Source: [Flavobacterium] thermophilum
Lineage (GTDB): Bacteria > Bacillota > Bacilli > Bacillales > Anoxybacillaceae
DNA: 64,000 nucleotides
Assembly: GCA_900450595.1 (NCBI GenBank)
Contig: UGGS01000001.1
Span: 372,001-436,000, forward strand
Reading direction: 5' to 3'
Below the pieces are notes generated by a model. That model made no database searches and was not told the origin of the DNA. It was given only the letters and a program-made list of their open reading frames with translations. Shown here in pieces: positions 8,262 through 17,186 of the stretch; the stretch's first letter is position 1; every line of letters starts with the position of its first letter. The translations under genes were made by a program, and so were the position numbers.

Positions 8262-9024
8262 CGTCATTAAAGCGCCGGCATTGGCCGGGCGCGCCGGCAA
8301 AAAGACGATCGCCGTGCAGCGCTGCATGTTCGATGTTCCGCCTTCGAACGAGGATCGGCAAAAGGAAATCGAGGCGATTTCCGCCGCCAAAGAAGAGGTG
8401 GCCGCGCTTCGCCGCCAAGCCGAGCAATATTGCGAGACGGTGCGCGAACAGCTGGCCCGTGAACGGGAGCAATGGGAGCGCGAGAAAGACCGGCTTAGGC
8501 AGGAAGCGCGCGCCCAAGGGTACGAAGACGGCTACGCCGCCGGGCGCGAGGCGGCGCTTCGCGAACACCGCGAATGGATCGACCAAGCCCGCCGCTTGGC
8601 GGAGCGGATCAATCACGAATTTTATGCGAAGGCCGAGGCGGCGGATGAGATGATGCTCGAAGTGGCGCTGAAAGCGGCGGAACGCATCATCGGCGCCACG
8701 CTCGAGCGAGACCGGAGCGCGTTTTTGCCGCTTGTGCGCCAAGTGCTGCAGGAAGTGCGGCGGCAAACGGAAGTGGCCGTTTATGTGCATCCGCACGGCT
8801 ACGAAATAGTGGCAGAGCAAAAGGAGCTGTTGAAATCTCTGTTTCCGCATCGCGTTGATCTATTCATCTACCCGGACGATGCGCTTCCTGAATATGGATG
8901 TGTCGTGGAGACGCCGTTTGGGCGCATCGAGGCGAGCGTCGATGTACAGCTTGAGCGGCTGCGCGAGGCGCTCTACCGGCGATTGAAGGAGGGAGCGTTT
9001 TCTGAACTGGCAGGCGCTTCTTGA
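8254..9024 (+). CDS. fliH: Flagellar export ATPase regulator FliH
   Basis: Binds and regulates the export ATPase FliI and docks it to the C ring. It has 256 residues from TTG 8254; ATG 8245 in the same frame is possible but lies 2 bases from the GGGGGAGG ribosome site. Residues about 40-95 form a charged coiled coil with glycine-spaced AAGREAALREH-type repeats. The C-terminal half (DEMMLEVALKAAERIIGATLERD, CVVETPFGRIEASVDVQLERLREAL) is the conserved FliH/YscL domain. It overlaps the end of fliG. Confidence 0.9.
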   Translation: MSSVIKAPALAGRAGKKTIAVQRCMFDVPPSNEDRQKEIEAISAAKEEVAALRRQAEQYCETVREQLAREREQWEREKDRLRQEARAQGYEDGYAAGREAALREHREWIDQARRLAERINHEFYAKAEAADEMMLEVALKAAERIIGATLERDRSAFLPLVRQVLQEVRRQTEVAVYVHPHGYEIVAEQKELLKSLFPHRVDLFIYPDDALPEYGCVVETPFGRIEASVDVQLERLREALYRRLKEGAFSELAGAS

Positions 9025-10312
9025 TGAAATAGACGCTATCGACTTGTATAAACGGTTTGGCAAAGTGTCGCGCGTCATCGGCTTGATGATGGAATCGAAA
9101 GGACCGAAAAGCTCGATTGGCGATCTTTGTTACATCCATGAACAGAGCGGATGCCGGAAAATTCCCGCCGAAGTCGTCGGCTTTCATGAACAGCACGTCT
9201 TGCTTATGCCGTTTTCCGCCACGACCCATATCGCTCCCGGCTGCCTTGTCGAAGCGACCGGCCGGCCGCTTGAAGTGCACGTCGGCGATGCGCTCATTGG
9301 CATGGTTCTTGATCCGCTCGGCCAACCGCTTGACGGGAGCCCGTTGCCGCCCGGGCTGAAGCCGGTGTCGGTCGACCGCGATCCGCCCAATCCGCTCACC
9401 CGGCCGCCGATTGTCGAACCGCTTGAAGTCGGCGTGCGCGTCATCGACAGTCTGCTTGCCGTCGGCAAGGGGCAACGCGTCGGCATTTTTGCCGGCTCGG
9501 GCGTCGGCAAAAGCACGCTCATGGGAATGATCGCCCGCCATACGTCGGCTGATGTGAACGTCATCGCCTTAATCGGCGAGCGTGGCCGCGAAGTGCGCGA
9601 GTTTTTAGAGCGCGACCTTGGCCCGGACGGCTTGGCCCGCTCGGTCGTCGTCGTCGCCACGTCCGACCAGCCGGCGCTGATGCGCGTCAAAGGCGCCTAT
9701 ACGGCAACGGCGATCGCCGAATATTTCCGCGACCAAGGGGCGGATGTTATGCTGATGATGGATTCGGTCACCCGCGTCGCGATGGCGCAGCGGGAGATCG
9801 GGTTGGCTGTCGGCGAGCCGCCGACTACAAAGGGCTATACCCCGTCGGTGTTCGCCTTGCTCCCGAAGCTGCTCGAGCGGGCCGGGACGAGCGACTCAGG
9901 CACCATTACCGCGTTTTATACGGTGCTCGTTGACGGCGACGATATGAACGAGCCGATTGCCGATGCGGTGCGCGGCATTTTGGACGGCCATTTTGTGTTG
10001 GAACGCCAGCTCGCGAATAAAGGGCAGTACCCGGCCATTAACGTGCTGAAAAGCGTCAGCCGCGTCATGCCCCATATTATCAGCGCTGAGCACCGCGAAG
10101 CAGCGAACCGGTTCCGCCGTCTCCTTTCCACTTATATCGATTCGGAGGATTTGATTCAAATAGGGGCGTACAAGCGGGGGGCATCGCGAGAAATTGATGA
10201 GGCGATTGAACGTTATCCGCAAATGATGGCGTTTTGCCGCCAAAACATCGATGAAAAAACGACGCGCGCCGAAAGCATCGATGCCCTTTTCCGTCTCATT
10301 TCGCCGCCATGA
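9002..10312 (+). CDS. fliI: Flagellum-specific export ATPase FliI (probable CTG start)
   Basis: Hexameric ATPase, related to F1 beta, that energises flagellar protein export. Walker A GSGVGKST, LIGERGREVREF and MMDSVTRVAMAQREIG are clear. The frame is closed by TGA at 8984, and before TTG 9044 its only NTG codon is CTG 9002. CTG 9002 has a perfect AAGGAGG 9 bases upstream. The 14 residues it adds (LNWQALLDEIDAID) align without gaps to the N-terminus of B. subtilis FliI, Met to Leu. TTG 9044 has no ribosome site. With CTG the protein has 436 residues and overlaps fliH by 23 bases. Confidence 0.9.
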   Translation: MNWQALLDEIDAIDLYKRFGKVSRVIGLMMESKGPKSSIGDLCYIHEQSGCRKIPAEVVGFHEQHVLLMPFSATTHIAPGCLVEATGRPLEVHVGDALIGMVLDPLGQPLDGSPLPPGLKPVSVDRDPPNPLTRPPIVEPLEVGVRVIDSLLAVGKGQRVGIFAGSGVGKSTLMGMIARHTSADVNVIALIGERGREVREFLERDLGPDGLARSVVVVATSDQPALMRVKGAYTATAIAEYFRDQGADVMLMMDSVTRVAMAQREIGLAVGEPPTTKGYTPSVFALLPKLLERAGTSDSGTITAFYTVLVDGDDMNEPIADAVRGILDGHFVLERQLANKGQYPAINVLKSVSRVMPHIISAEHREAANRFRRLLSTYIDSEDLIQIGAYKRGASREIDEAIERYPQMMAFCRQNIDEKTTRAESIDALFRLISPP

Positions 10313-10350
10313 CGGGGGCACAGCGTTAAGAGGGGGAAGGGTGATCCACA

Positions 10351-10797
10351 ATGATGTCGACATTTCGGCTGCAAAAACTATGGACGATGAAGGAAAAAGA
10401 AAAGCAAGCAGCGCTGGCTGAATACGAAGAAGCGGTGCACAAGTTTGAGCAGGCGGCCGAGGCGCTGTACAAGTTGCTCAAGGAAAAAGAACGATGCGAG
10501 GCGGAAAGGGACAGGCGGCTGCAAGATGGCCTCGCTGTCGGGGCCATTCGCCATACGCTGCAGTATCTCGCCAGTTTGCAACAAACCATTGATCACTATC
10601 AGCTCATCGTCATGCGGGCGCGCGAGCAAATGCAGTGCCGGCACCAGCGCCTCATTGAGCTCAATATTGAAGTGAAAAAGTATGAGAAAATGCAGGAGCG
10701 CGTGCGGCGGTGGACAGAGCAGCGCGAAAAAGAGGCCGAAAGCCGTTTGCTCGATGAAATAGCCGTTCAGCGCTTTGTGCGGCAAGGAGAGTTATAG
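10351..10797 (+). CDS. fliJ: Flagellar export chaperone FliJ
   Basis: Coiled-coil stalk protein of the export ATPase complex, analogous to F1 gamma. It has 148 residues, against 147 in B. subtilis. Nearly the whole chain is helical and charged, with FRLQKLWTMKEKEKQAALAEY at the start, typical of FliJ. Starts at ATG 10351 or 10354 both suit the AAGGGTGAT site. The next gene, ylxF, starts directly after the stop. Confidence 0.9.
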   Translation: MMSTFRLQKLWTMKEKEKQAALAEYEEAVHKFEQAAEALYKLLKEKERCEAERDRRLQDGLAVGAIRHTLQYLASLQQTIDHYQLIVMRAREQMQCRHQRLIELNIEVKKYEKMQERVRRWTEQREKEAESRLLDEIAVQRFVRQGEL

Positions 10798-11400
10798 ATG
10801 GCGGGCAGCAAACTTCAGCAGGAAGAAACGGCAAGCCGGTGGCAATGGATGTTGTTCGTCGTTGTCGTCCCGAGCCTCTTTGCGGCTTTCTTCCTCTTGC
10901 TGATTGCAAAGGCGGCCGGCATTGATGCGGTGAAGGCGAAACAATGGGTGGACAGCGTGCCGTTCGTCGCCGAATGGTTTGATTGGAAGAAGAAAGAAAA
11001 GACGCTGGCCAACACGATCGAGACGCAACAGCAGACGATCAAGCGGCAAAACCAAACGATCGCCAAGCAAAAAAAGCAAATTGAGCAGCTAAAAAGCGAA
11101 TTGGCGGCAAAAGACGAGGAAATTGCCCGGCTGTCGACGCAGCAACAGCTGCCGACCCAGCAGGAAAAAGGCGGCGGACAAGCGTCTGCGGTGGATGTCA
11201 TCAGCATGTACGGTGCCATGTCAGACAAGCAGGCCGCGGCTATTTTAGCCAAGCTGCCGGAGGATGAAGCGCTTGAGGTGCTGAGCCGGCTCGATAGCGA
11301 CAAAGCCGCGGCTATTTTAGAACAAATGCCGGCCGAGCAGGCGGCGAACTTGCTTTCGTCATTGCATAAATGGGCGGCGAGAGAGGAGGGGGCTGAATGA
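10798..11400 (+). CDS. ylxF: YlxF, membrane coiled-coil protein with MgtE-N-like domain
   Basis: Conserved member of the Bacillus fla/che operon, related in architecture to MotE-type flagellar chaperones; its exact job is not established. It has 200 residues. One membrane helix lies at about 17-40 (MLFVVVVPSLFAAFFLLLIA). A coiled coil follows at about 62-110. The C-terminal MgtE-N-like repeat (AAAILAKLPEDEALEVLSRLDSDKAAAILEQMP, about 140-175) is clear. ATG 10798 abuts the fliJ stop, and the gene's own stop overlaps fliK by 4 bases. Confidence 0.85.
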   Translation: MAGSKLQQEETASRWQWMLFVVVVPSLFAAFFLLLIAKAAGIDAVKAKQWVDSVPFVAEWFDWKKKEKTLANTIETQQQTIKRQNQTIAKQKKQIEQLKSELAAKDEEIARLSTQQQLPTQQEKGGGQASAVDVISMYGAMSDKQAAAILAKLPEDEALEVLSRLDSDKAAAILEQMPAEQAANLLSSLHKWAAREEGAE

Positions 11401-12590
11401 AAGTGATGATCGCAGCAGTTGCACCGCAGCCAACGGGCGTGGAGCTGACAGCGAGAAAAGAGACAGCGGCTTCCAGCGCATTTGCGGCATTATTGGCGCA
11501 AAAGCAAACCGGGAAGCTGCCGGTTGAGGAGGGGATTGAACGGTCATCCCAGCCGGAAGGAAAGAAGCCGCGAATAACAGACGAATGGACAGAGCCGTTA
11601 TGGCTGGCCGCTTCAGCTATGCACGTTGGCGCTGCCAACGTTTTAAACGCCCCTCCGGCGGCTGCATACAATGATGGTGAAGCCTTGGCGGCTGATGGGG
11701 AAAGCGGAAGAGTCAACCAAGAGGGGGCCGGTGCAAAAGCATTGGCAGCCGCTCCGTCTTTGTGGCAGCGGACGGATGAAAATAGCGGTTTGGGCAAAGC
11801 GGCTTGGCTGGAAAAACAGATCAAAGGAACGAACGGGCATTTCGACGGCGAAGGCAAGCGGCCTATGCCACAAGGTTCGCCGCTGATCGAGGGAGCTGGA
11901 AAGGAGATGGCCGTGCATTCCAACGAGGATAGCGGCTCGCTTGCGCCACAAGCGTTATCTCTAGTGAAAGACACCCGGCAGGGAGCCGACCTCCTTGTCC
12001 CATTCTCCGCCGCCGGCCGTTCTCCTTTCGCTTCCACCGTTTACGGGCCAAGCTCTTTGCCGCACCGGGAAGACGCCCGCCAGTTGCATGGTCCCACGCT
12101 CGTTTCGACAAACCTTGCCTCTTTGACTTCATTCGTCCCTGCCGGCCATGAGGCGGGTGCGGTGGAAGCAGAGAATGAAAGTTCGTTTGTCGAGCAAGTG
12201 GCCCGTGCATGGCAATTCAGCCGATGGGTGAAGCTGCCAAACGGCGTTATGCAGCTTGTTATTCGCCTTCATCCGGAACATCTTGGAACGGTGACGGTGA
12301 AAATGGCGCAAGAAGGCGGAAAATTGACCGCCCGGCTGCTTGTGGCGACCGATGCGGCGGAAGAGTTGATCCGCACCCACTTGCCGCAGCTTGTCCAGCT
12401 GCTTGACGCCGGCCAAGTTACTGTTGAGAAATGGACGGTTTGGTCTGATTACGACAGCGCGGCTCTCCCGCCGCACCCGGAGCAGCGCCGCGACGGGCGG
12501 CAGCAAGGCGGCTCTCGGCAAGAACAAAAACGGGAACAATCGCCTTCCTCTGCCCCATTTGAACTTGACGGGGCAGAGGCGGATGGATGA
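11397..12590 (+). CDS. fliK: Flagellar hook-length control protein FliK
   Basis: Secreted ruler that measures the hook and switches FlhB specificity. It has 397 residues, shorter than B. subtilis (487), as expected of a variable-length ruler. The N-terminal 250 residues are low-complexity and rich in Ala, Gly and Ser. The conserved Flg_hook domain is at about 275-345, with [19 protein letters not shown] and [22 protein letters not shown] 11397 overlaps the ylxF stop (ATGA). Confidence 0.92.
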   Translation: MKVMIAAVAPQPTGVELTARKETAASSAFAALLAQKQTGKLPVEEGIERSSQPEGKKPRITDEWTEPLWLAASAMHVGAANVLNAPPAAAYNDGEALAADGESGRVNQEGAGAKALAAAPSLWQRTDENSGLGKAAWLEKQIKGTNGHFDGEGKRPMPQGSPLIEGAGKEMAVHSNEDSGSLAPQALSLVKDTRQGADLLVPFSAAGRSPFASTVYGPSSLPHREDARQLHGPTLVSTNLASLTSFVPAGHEAGAVEAENESSFVEQVARAWQFSRWVKLPNGVMQLVIRLHPEHLGTVTVKMAQEGGKLTARLLVATDAAEELIRTHLPQLVQLLDAGQVTVEKWTVWSDYDSAALPPHPEQRRDGRQQGGSRQEQKREQSPSSAPFELDGAEADG

Positions 12591-12601
12591 GGGGGACGAT
12601 G

Positions 12602-13030
12602 ATGGCAACGAACACGATCGATGCCAGTTTATGGTTGGCAAACGCGGGCCGGCCGGAACGCAAAACAGGCAATCAAATTCTTGGCAAAGACGATTTTTTG
12701 AAAATTTTGCTCGCCCAGCTCGAAAACCAAGATCCGCTCAATCCGATGGAAGATAAAGACTTTATCGCGCAAATGGCGAGCTTCTCTTCGCTTGAGCAAA
12801 TGATGAACATCGCCAATTTGATGCAGCAATGGATGCAAGTGTCAAGCCGTGATGCACTTTTGCGCTACAGCGAATGGATCGGCAAAACGGTGCACTGGCA
12901 AGAAGGCGATGCAACGATGAGCGCGGTTGTAAAATCGGTGACGCAAAAAGACGGGAACATTGTTCTCGGGCTCGATAACGGAGCGACGATTGCCGCTGAC
13001 GCGGTGATGACAGTCGAACAACACGAATAA
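12602..13030 (+). CDS. flgD: Flagellar hook cap protein FlgD
   Basis: Scaffold cap needed to polymerise the hook. It has 142 residues from ATG 12602, 6 bases after AGGGGG; ATG 12599 is an alternative. The signature [23 protein letters not shown] (about 29-51) followed by the [10 protein letters not shown] segment identifies FlgD. This is the short Bacillus form (about 140 residues), lacking the longer C-terminal domains of enterobacterial FlgD. Confidence 0.93.
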   Translation: MATNTIDASLWLANAGRPERKTGNQILGKDDFLKILLAQLENQDPLNPMEDKDFIAQMASFSSLEQMMNIANLMQQWMQVSSRDALLRYSEWIGKTVHWQEGDATMSAVVKSVTQKDGNIVLGLDNGATIAADAVMTVEQHE

Positions 13031-13047
13031 GAGGGGAGAGGGAGCGA

Positions 13048-13905
13048 ATGCTTCGTTCGATGTATTCCGGCATTGGCGCCATGCGCAATTTCCAAACAAA
13101 ACTTGACGTCATCGGCAACAATATCGCCAACGTCAATACGTACGGGTTTAAAAAAGGACGAACGATCTTTAAAGATTTAATGAGCCAAACGATTTCCGGG
13201 GCCAGCGGGCCGAACGCCGGCCGCGGCGGCACGAATCCGAAGCAAGTCGGGCTCGGCTCGCAGCTGGCTGCCATCGACACCGTCCATACGCAAGGAAGCT
13301 TGCAAACGACCGGGCGCGTGCTCGACTTGGCGATTTCGGGGGATGGGTTTTTCATTCTTGGCGAATTGAACAGCAGCGGACAACTTGTAAATCCGTTATT
13401 TACGAGGGCGGGGAATTTTTATTTGGATAAAGACGGATATATTGTCAATGCCGACGGCCTGTATTTAGTCGGTGAAGGATATAGTAATGCGGGATTTACA
13501 GGATTGCGAGCACGCATTCAAGTTCCAACGGATGCACAAAGCATGAGCATTGGAGCCGATGGAGTCGTCAACTATGTTGATAAAGATGGAAAGTTGCAAG
13601 TGGCAGGTAGAATTCGGCTTGCCAAGTTTCCAAATAATGATGGGTTGGAAAAAGTTGGAGGGAATTTATTTAGAGAGACCGCTAACTCAGGAACGATTAT
13701 TGGTGAAGATGACGAATGGATTGCTTCCCCACCTCAAGAAAACGGCACCGGAACGATCGTCTCCGGCGCGCTTGAGATGTCCAACGTCGACCTTGCTGAG
13801 GAGTTTACGGAAATGATCGTCGCCCAGCGCGGCTTCCAGGCGAATACGCGCATCATTACGACATCGGATGAAATTTTGCAAGAGCTTGTCAACTTGAAAA
13901 AATAG
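13048..13905 (+). CDS. flgE: Flagellar hook protein FlgE (short form)
   Basis: Building block of the hook, formerly called FlgG in Bacillus. It has 285 residues. The N-terminus (MLRSMYSGIGAMRNFQTKLD, then NNIANVNTYGFKK) and the C-terminus (LEMSNVDLAEEFTEMIVAQRG, ending ILQELVNLKK) are the conserved axial helices. The central D1/D2 part differs from its flanks in base content: by hand count 13441-13740 is about 44% GC, against about 62% at 13261-13320 and 13741-13800. It starts at ATG 13048 after GAGGGGAGAGG. Confidence 0.95.
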   Translation: MLRSMYSGIGAMRNFQTKLDVIGNNIANVNTYGFKKGRTIFKDLMSQTISGASGPNAGRGGTNPKQVGLGSQLAAIDTVHTQGSLQTTGRVLDLAISGDGFFILGELNSSGQLVNPLFTRAGNFYLDKDGYIVNADGLYLVGEGYSNAGFTGLRARIQVPTDAQSMSIGADGVVNYVDKDGKLQVAGRIRLAKFPNNDGLEKVGGNLFRETANSGTIIGEDDEWIASPPQENGTGTIVSGALEMSNVDLAEEFTEMIVAQRGFQANTRIITTSDEILQELVNLKK

Positions 13906-13920
13906 AATAGGAGGTAGGGC

Positions 13921-14016
13921 GTGAGCGGCGTCTTGCGCCTGTTGCCCGATGATTTCGTTAACGAAGCTCAACGGCAAACGGTTTGTGCTCAATGCGTTGT
14001 ACATCGAACAAATTGA
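13921..14016 (+). other. Short 31-codon frame with strong ribosome site, overlapping swrD start
   Basis: AGGAGGT (13909-13915) lies 5 bases before GTG 13921, which opens a 31-codon frame ending at TGA 14014. It overlaps the first 22 codons of swrD in another frame. It has no recognisable family. It may be a leader peptide that delivers ribosomes to swrD, or simply a misplaced ribosome site. Confidence 0.3.
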
Positions 14017-14173
14017 AGCGTTTCCTGATACGACCGTGACGCTGACGAACGGAAAAAAATTCGTCGTGCGCGAGACGGTCGAACAAGTCGCGGCGTTGGC
14101 GAGCGAATTTTACCGGCAAATTGGCGCGTTTCGCTTGCCAGAAGCAGGAGGATTGGACCGTGAAAGGGAATAA
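13949..14173 (+). CDS. swrD: SwrD/FlbD-family swarming motility protein
   Basis: Small conserved flagellar-operon protein; in B. subtilis SwrD raises motor torque for swarming. It has 74 residues, compared with 71 there. The N-terminal [23 protein letters not shown] and the [19 protein letters not shown] segment match the FlbD family. ATG 13949 agrees with the family start, but no ribosome site precedes it. The only strong site (13909-13915) is 33 bases upstream, and the swrD frame has a stop at 13922. It overlaps fliL by 14 bases. Confidence 0.88.
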   Translation: MISLTKLNGKRFVLNALYIEQIEAFPDTTVTLTNGKKFVVRETVEQVAALASEFYRQIGAFRLPEAGGLDRERE

Positions 14174-14588
14174 AGCAATCAAAACGATGATCATTGTGCT
14201 GGCGGTCATCGCTTTGGCTGGAACGGCGGCGCTTGTCGCGGTGATGAAGATGGGGCATGCGGAAAAACAAGGGGCGCCAAGCGCTGACGAACTGGCGGAA
14301 CGATCGATCGACATTCCGGAAATGACAACGAATTTGGCGGACGGCCGTTATATTAAAATCTCCTTTAAAATTCAAACCGACAGCGACAAAGGAAAAGAAG
14401 AAGCGGAGAAGCGTGATTTCCAGATTAAGGATGCAATCATCGAACAGCTCTCGGAAATGAAAGCGGCCGACTTTAAAGGAAAAGAAGGGCTGACGGCGCT
14501 GAAAGAGCGGCTGAAGCGCGAGATCAACGGATTGATGCAAGAAGGGAGAGTGGAGAACGTCTACATTACCTCTTTTATCCTCCAGTAG
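14160..14588 (+). CDS. fliL: Flagellar basal body-associated protein FliL
   Basis: Single-pass membrane protein that surrounds and supports the stator. It has 142 residues from GTG 14160, 8 bases after AGGAGG. The membrane helix is at about 7-27 ([20 protein letters not shown]). The periplasmic domain shows [10 protein letters not shown] and [12 protein letters not shown], then [12 protein letters not shown] at the very end, the usual FliL tail. Confidence 0.93.
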   Translation: MKGNKAIKTMIIVLAVIALAGTAALVAVMKMGHAEKQGAPSADELAERSIDIPEMTTNLADGRYIKISFKIQTDSDKGKEEAEKRDFQIKDAIIEQLSEMKAADFKGKEGLTALKERLKREINGLMQEGRVENVYITSFILQ

Positions 14589-14616
14589 CCCTGTCATTGG
14601 AAGGGGGGAAGATGAA

Positions 14617-15621
14617 ATGACGGCCGGGGAAGTATTGTCGCAAAGCGAAATTGACGCGTTGCTCGCTGCGCTTTCTGCAGGGGAGATGAGCGCGGAGGAG
14701 CTGAAAAAAGAGGAGGAAGGCCGACGCGTCAAAATGTATGATTTCCGGCGGGCGCTCCGGTTTTCCAAAGACCAGATTCGCAGTTTGACGCGCATTCATG
14801 AAAACTTCGCCCGTCTGCTGACAACGTTTTTTTCCGCCCAGTTGCGCACGTATGTGCAAATCTCGGTCGCGTCGGCCGACCAGATTCCGTACGAAGAGTT
14901 CGTCCGCTCGATTCCAAAAATGACGATCATTAACGTCTTTGAAGTGCCGCCGCTCGACGGGCATGTGCTGCTGGAAATCAATCCGAATATCGCCTATGCC
15001 ATGCTCGATCGGGTGATGGGCGGCCGCGGCGCCGGCATGGACAAAGTGGAGCACCTCACGGAAATTGAGACACGCATCATGTCCAACTTGTTCGACAAGG
15101 CGTTTGCCTATTGGCGCGATGCGTGGGAGTCGGTGGCGGAAATGGATCCGCTGTTTGTCGACTTTGAGGTCAACCCGCAGTTTTTGCGCATGATCGCGCC
15201 GAACGATACGGTCGTTGTCATTTCGCTCAACACGCAAATCGGCGAGGCGCGCGGCATGATGAACGTTTGCATTCCGCACGTCGTTTTGGAGCCGATTATG
15301 CCGCGGCTGTCGGTGCATTACTGGATGCAGGCGCAAAAAAAAGAGCGTTCCCCCGAGGAAGCGGGACGAATTGAGCAAGGCATCCGCGCGGCTCAACTGC
15401 CGATTGTCGCCGAACTTGGCACAGCGGCTGTTACCGTCGGCGAATTTTTGCAGCTCGAGGTCGGAGATGTCATCCAGCTCGGGCAGTCGATCCATGATCC
15501 GCTTGTCATCAAAATCGGCCATATTCCGAAATTTATCGGTCAACCGGGGAAACGGAACAAAAAGCTGGCGGTGCAAATTTTAGCGATGATCGAGGGGGAC
15601 GAAGCAGGACATGATGAATGA
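14617..15621 (+). CDS. fliM: Flagellar motor switch protein FliM
   Basis: C-ring protein that binds phosphorylated CheY and flips motor direction. It has 334 residues. The N-terminal CheY-binding peptide LSQSEIDALL (about 8-17) is intact, followed by the CheC-like middle domain (GGRGAGMDKVEHLTEIETRIM) and the C-terminal SpoA domain (LQLEVGDVIQLGQSIHDPL, about 280-300). It starts at ATG 14617 after GAAGGGGGG and overlaps fliY by 11 bases. Confidence 0.97.
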   Translation: MTAGEVLSQSEIDALLAALSAGEMSAEELKKEEEGRRVKMYDFRRALRFSKDQIRSLTRIHENFARLLTTFFSAQLRTYVQISVASADQIPYEEFVRSIPKMTIINVFEVPPLDGHVLLEINPNIAYAMLDRVMGGRGAGMDKVEHLTEIETRIMSNLFDKAFAYWRDAWESVAEMDPLFVDFEVNPQFLRMIAPNDTVVVISLNTQIGEARGMMNVCIPHVVLEPIMPRLSVHYWMQAQKKERSPEEAGRIEQGIRAAQLPIVAELGTAAVTVGEFLQLEVGDVIQLGQSIHDPLVIKIGHIPKFIGQPGKRNKKLAVQILAMIEGDEAGHDE

Positions 15622-16777
15622 CGGAATGTTGTCGCAAGATGAAATCGATGCCCTGTTGCGCGGAATGGACAGCCGTGACCGCGCACCGGCGCTTCACGAT
15701 ATTTTCACCCCGCTCGAGCAGGACGCTCTAGGGGAGATTGGCAATATTTCCTTTGGCAGCTCAGCGACGGCGCTGTCCATGTTATTGAACCAAAAAGTCG
15801 AGATTACGACACCGAACGTCTCGGTGATCGAGCGGACGCGTGTCGCGGATGAGTTCCCGCAGCCGTATGTCGCCATTCAAGTCAATTACACGGAAGGGCT
15901 TCTCGGGACCAACTTGCTGGTCATTGAGCAGCGGGACGCCGCCATTATCGCCGATTTGATGCTTGGCGGCGACGGAACGGCGCCCGACAGCGCGCTTGGG
16001 GAAATTCAGCTGAGCGCCGTGCAGGAAGCCATGAACCAAATGATGGGGTCAGCGGCGACGTCGATGTCGACCGTCTTTGGCAAGCGGGTTGATATTTCCC
16101 CGCCGACGATCCATCTTCTTGATTTGGCGGAAGGAAAAGGGATGGAATATTTGCCGGATGAAGACTTTTTGATTAAAGTGTCGTTCCGGCTGAAAATCGG
16201 CACGTTAATTAATTCGAACATCATGCAGCTGCTGCCCGTTGATTTTGCCAAAGAACTGGTCACCTATTTGCTTGGTGCGGCGGCAGGGGGGGAGGAAAAC
16301 CGGCCTGAGCTGCCGGCCGGGGCGCCGCTGTCCGTGGAGCCGGAGCCGCAGCCCGCCTACGCCTATGCGGAGGCCGGCGCCCCTTCTTCCCCGGCGGCGA
16401 ACCGTTTCCCGGAGGCGCCGGCTGAGCGCCTGGATGAAGGCAAAAGCGCAGCTGGACGGCATATTCAAGCAGCTGATTTTGCTGAGTTTGACGCCCCACC
16501 GCTTGCCGCGACGGAGGCGCGCAATTTGGAGCTGCTGTTTGATGTGCCGCTGCAAGTGACGGTTGAACTGGGACGGACGAAACGCTCGGTGCAAGAGATT
16601 TTGCAATTGTCCACCGGGTCGATCATCGAACTTGATAAGCTGGCCGGCGAGCCGGTCGACGTTTTTGTCAACAATAAGCTGATCGCCAAAGGCGAGGTGG
16701 TCGTGATCGATGAAAACTTCGGCGTGCGCATCACCGACATTGTCAGCCAAAGCGATCGGTTAAAACGGCTAAAATAA
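15611..16777 (+). CDS. fliY: Flagellar motor switch phosphatase FliY
   Basis: Gram-positive switch protein that fuses a CheY-P phosphatase to a FliN domain. It has 388 residues. The N-terminal GMLSQDEIDALL can bind CheY-P. Two phosphatase motifs of the form D/SxxxExxNxxxG are present: DALGEIGNISFG (about 37-48) and SAVQEAMNQMMG (about 135-146). A Pro/Ala-rich linker (about 225-290) leads to the C-terminal SpoA/FliN domain (LQVTVELGRTKRSVQEILQL). Both catalytic sites look active. It overlaps the fliM end. Confidence 0.96.
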   Translation: MMNDGMLSQDEIDALLRGMDSRDRAPALHDIFTPLEQDALGEIGNISFGSSATALSMLLNQKVEITTPNVSVIERTRVADEFPQPYVAIQVNYTEGLLGTNLLVIEQRDAAIIADLMLGGDGTAPDSALGEIQLSAVQEAMNQMMGSAATSMSTVFGKRVDISPPTIHLLDLAEGKGMEYLPDEDFLIKVSFRLKIGTLINSNIMQLLPVDFAKELVTYLLGAAAGGEENRPELPAGAPLSVEPEPQPAYAYAEAGAPSSPAANRFPEAPAERLDEGKSAAGRHIQAADFAEFDAPPLAATEARNLELLFDVPLQVTVELGRTKRSVQEILQLSTGSIIELDKLAGEPVDVFVNNKLIAKGEVVVIDENFGVRITDIVSQSDRLKRLK

Positions 16778-16802
16778 TGTGCATGGCAGGAGGTAGGGGG
16801 AT

Positions 16803-17162
16803 ATGGCAAGAGTGCTTGTTGTCGACGATGCTGCGTTTATGCGGATGATGATTAAAGACATTTTGACGAAGAATGGGCATGAGGTCGTCGCTGAAGCGGC
16901 GGACGGGAGACAGGCGGTCGAAAAATACAAGGAGACGCGCCCCGACATTGTGACGATGGATATTACGATGCCGGAGATGGATGGGATTACGGCGCTTAAA
17001 GAAATAAAAAAAATCGATAGCAACGCCAAAGTGATCATGTGTTCGGCGATGGGGCAGCAGGCGATGGTCATTGACGCCATTCAAGCCGGGGCGAAAGATT
17101 TCGTTGTCAAGCCGTTCCAGGCGGACCGCGTCATTGAAGCGATTAACAAAACGATCGGCTAG
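16803..17162 (+). CDS. cheY: Chemotaxis response regulator CheY
   Basis: Single receiver domain that carries the phosphoryl signal from CheA to FliM and FliY. It has 119 residues. The acidic pocket D8/D9, phospho-acceptor D53 (VTMDITMPEMDG), the CSAM switch Ser and the lysine in VKPF are all present. It starts at ATG 16803 after AGGAGGTAGGGGG and sits between the switch and export-gate genes, as in B. subtilis. Confidence 0.97.
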   Translation: MARVLVVDDAAFMRMMIKDILTKNGHEVVAEAADGRQAVEKYKETRPDIVTMDITMPEMDGITALKEIKKIDSNAKVIMCSAMGQQAMVIDAIQAGAKDFVVKPFQADRVIEAINKTIG

Positions 17163-17186
17163 GCGATTAGAGGTGAGGGGATGTTG

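Noticed and set aside
14575..15576. 333-codon minus-strand frame opposite fliM
   Set aside because: Shadow of fliM in the antisense phase; no domain and no ribosome site.
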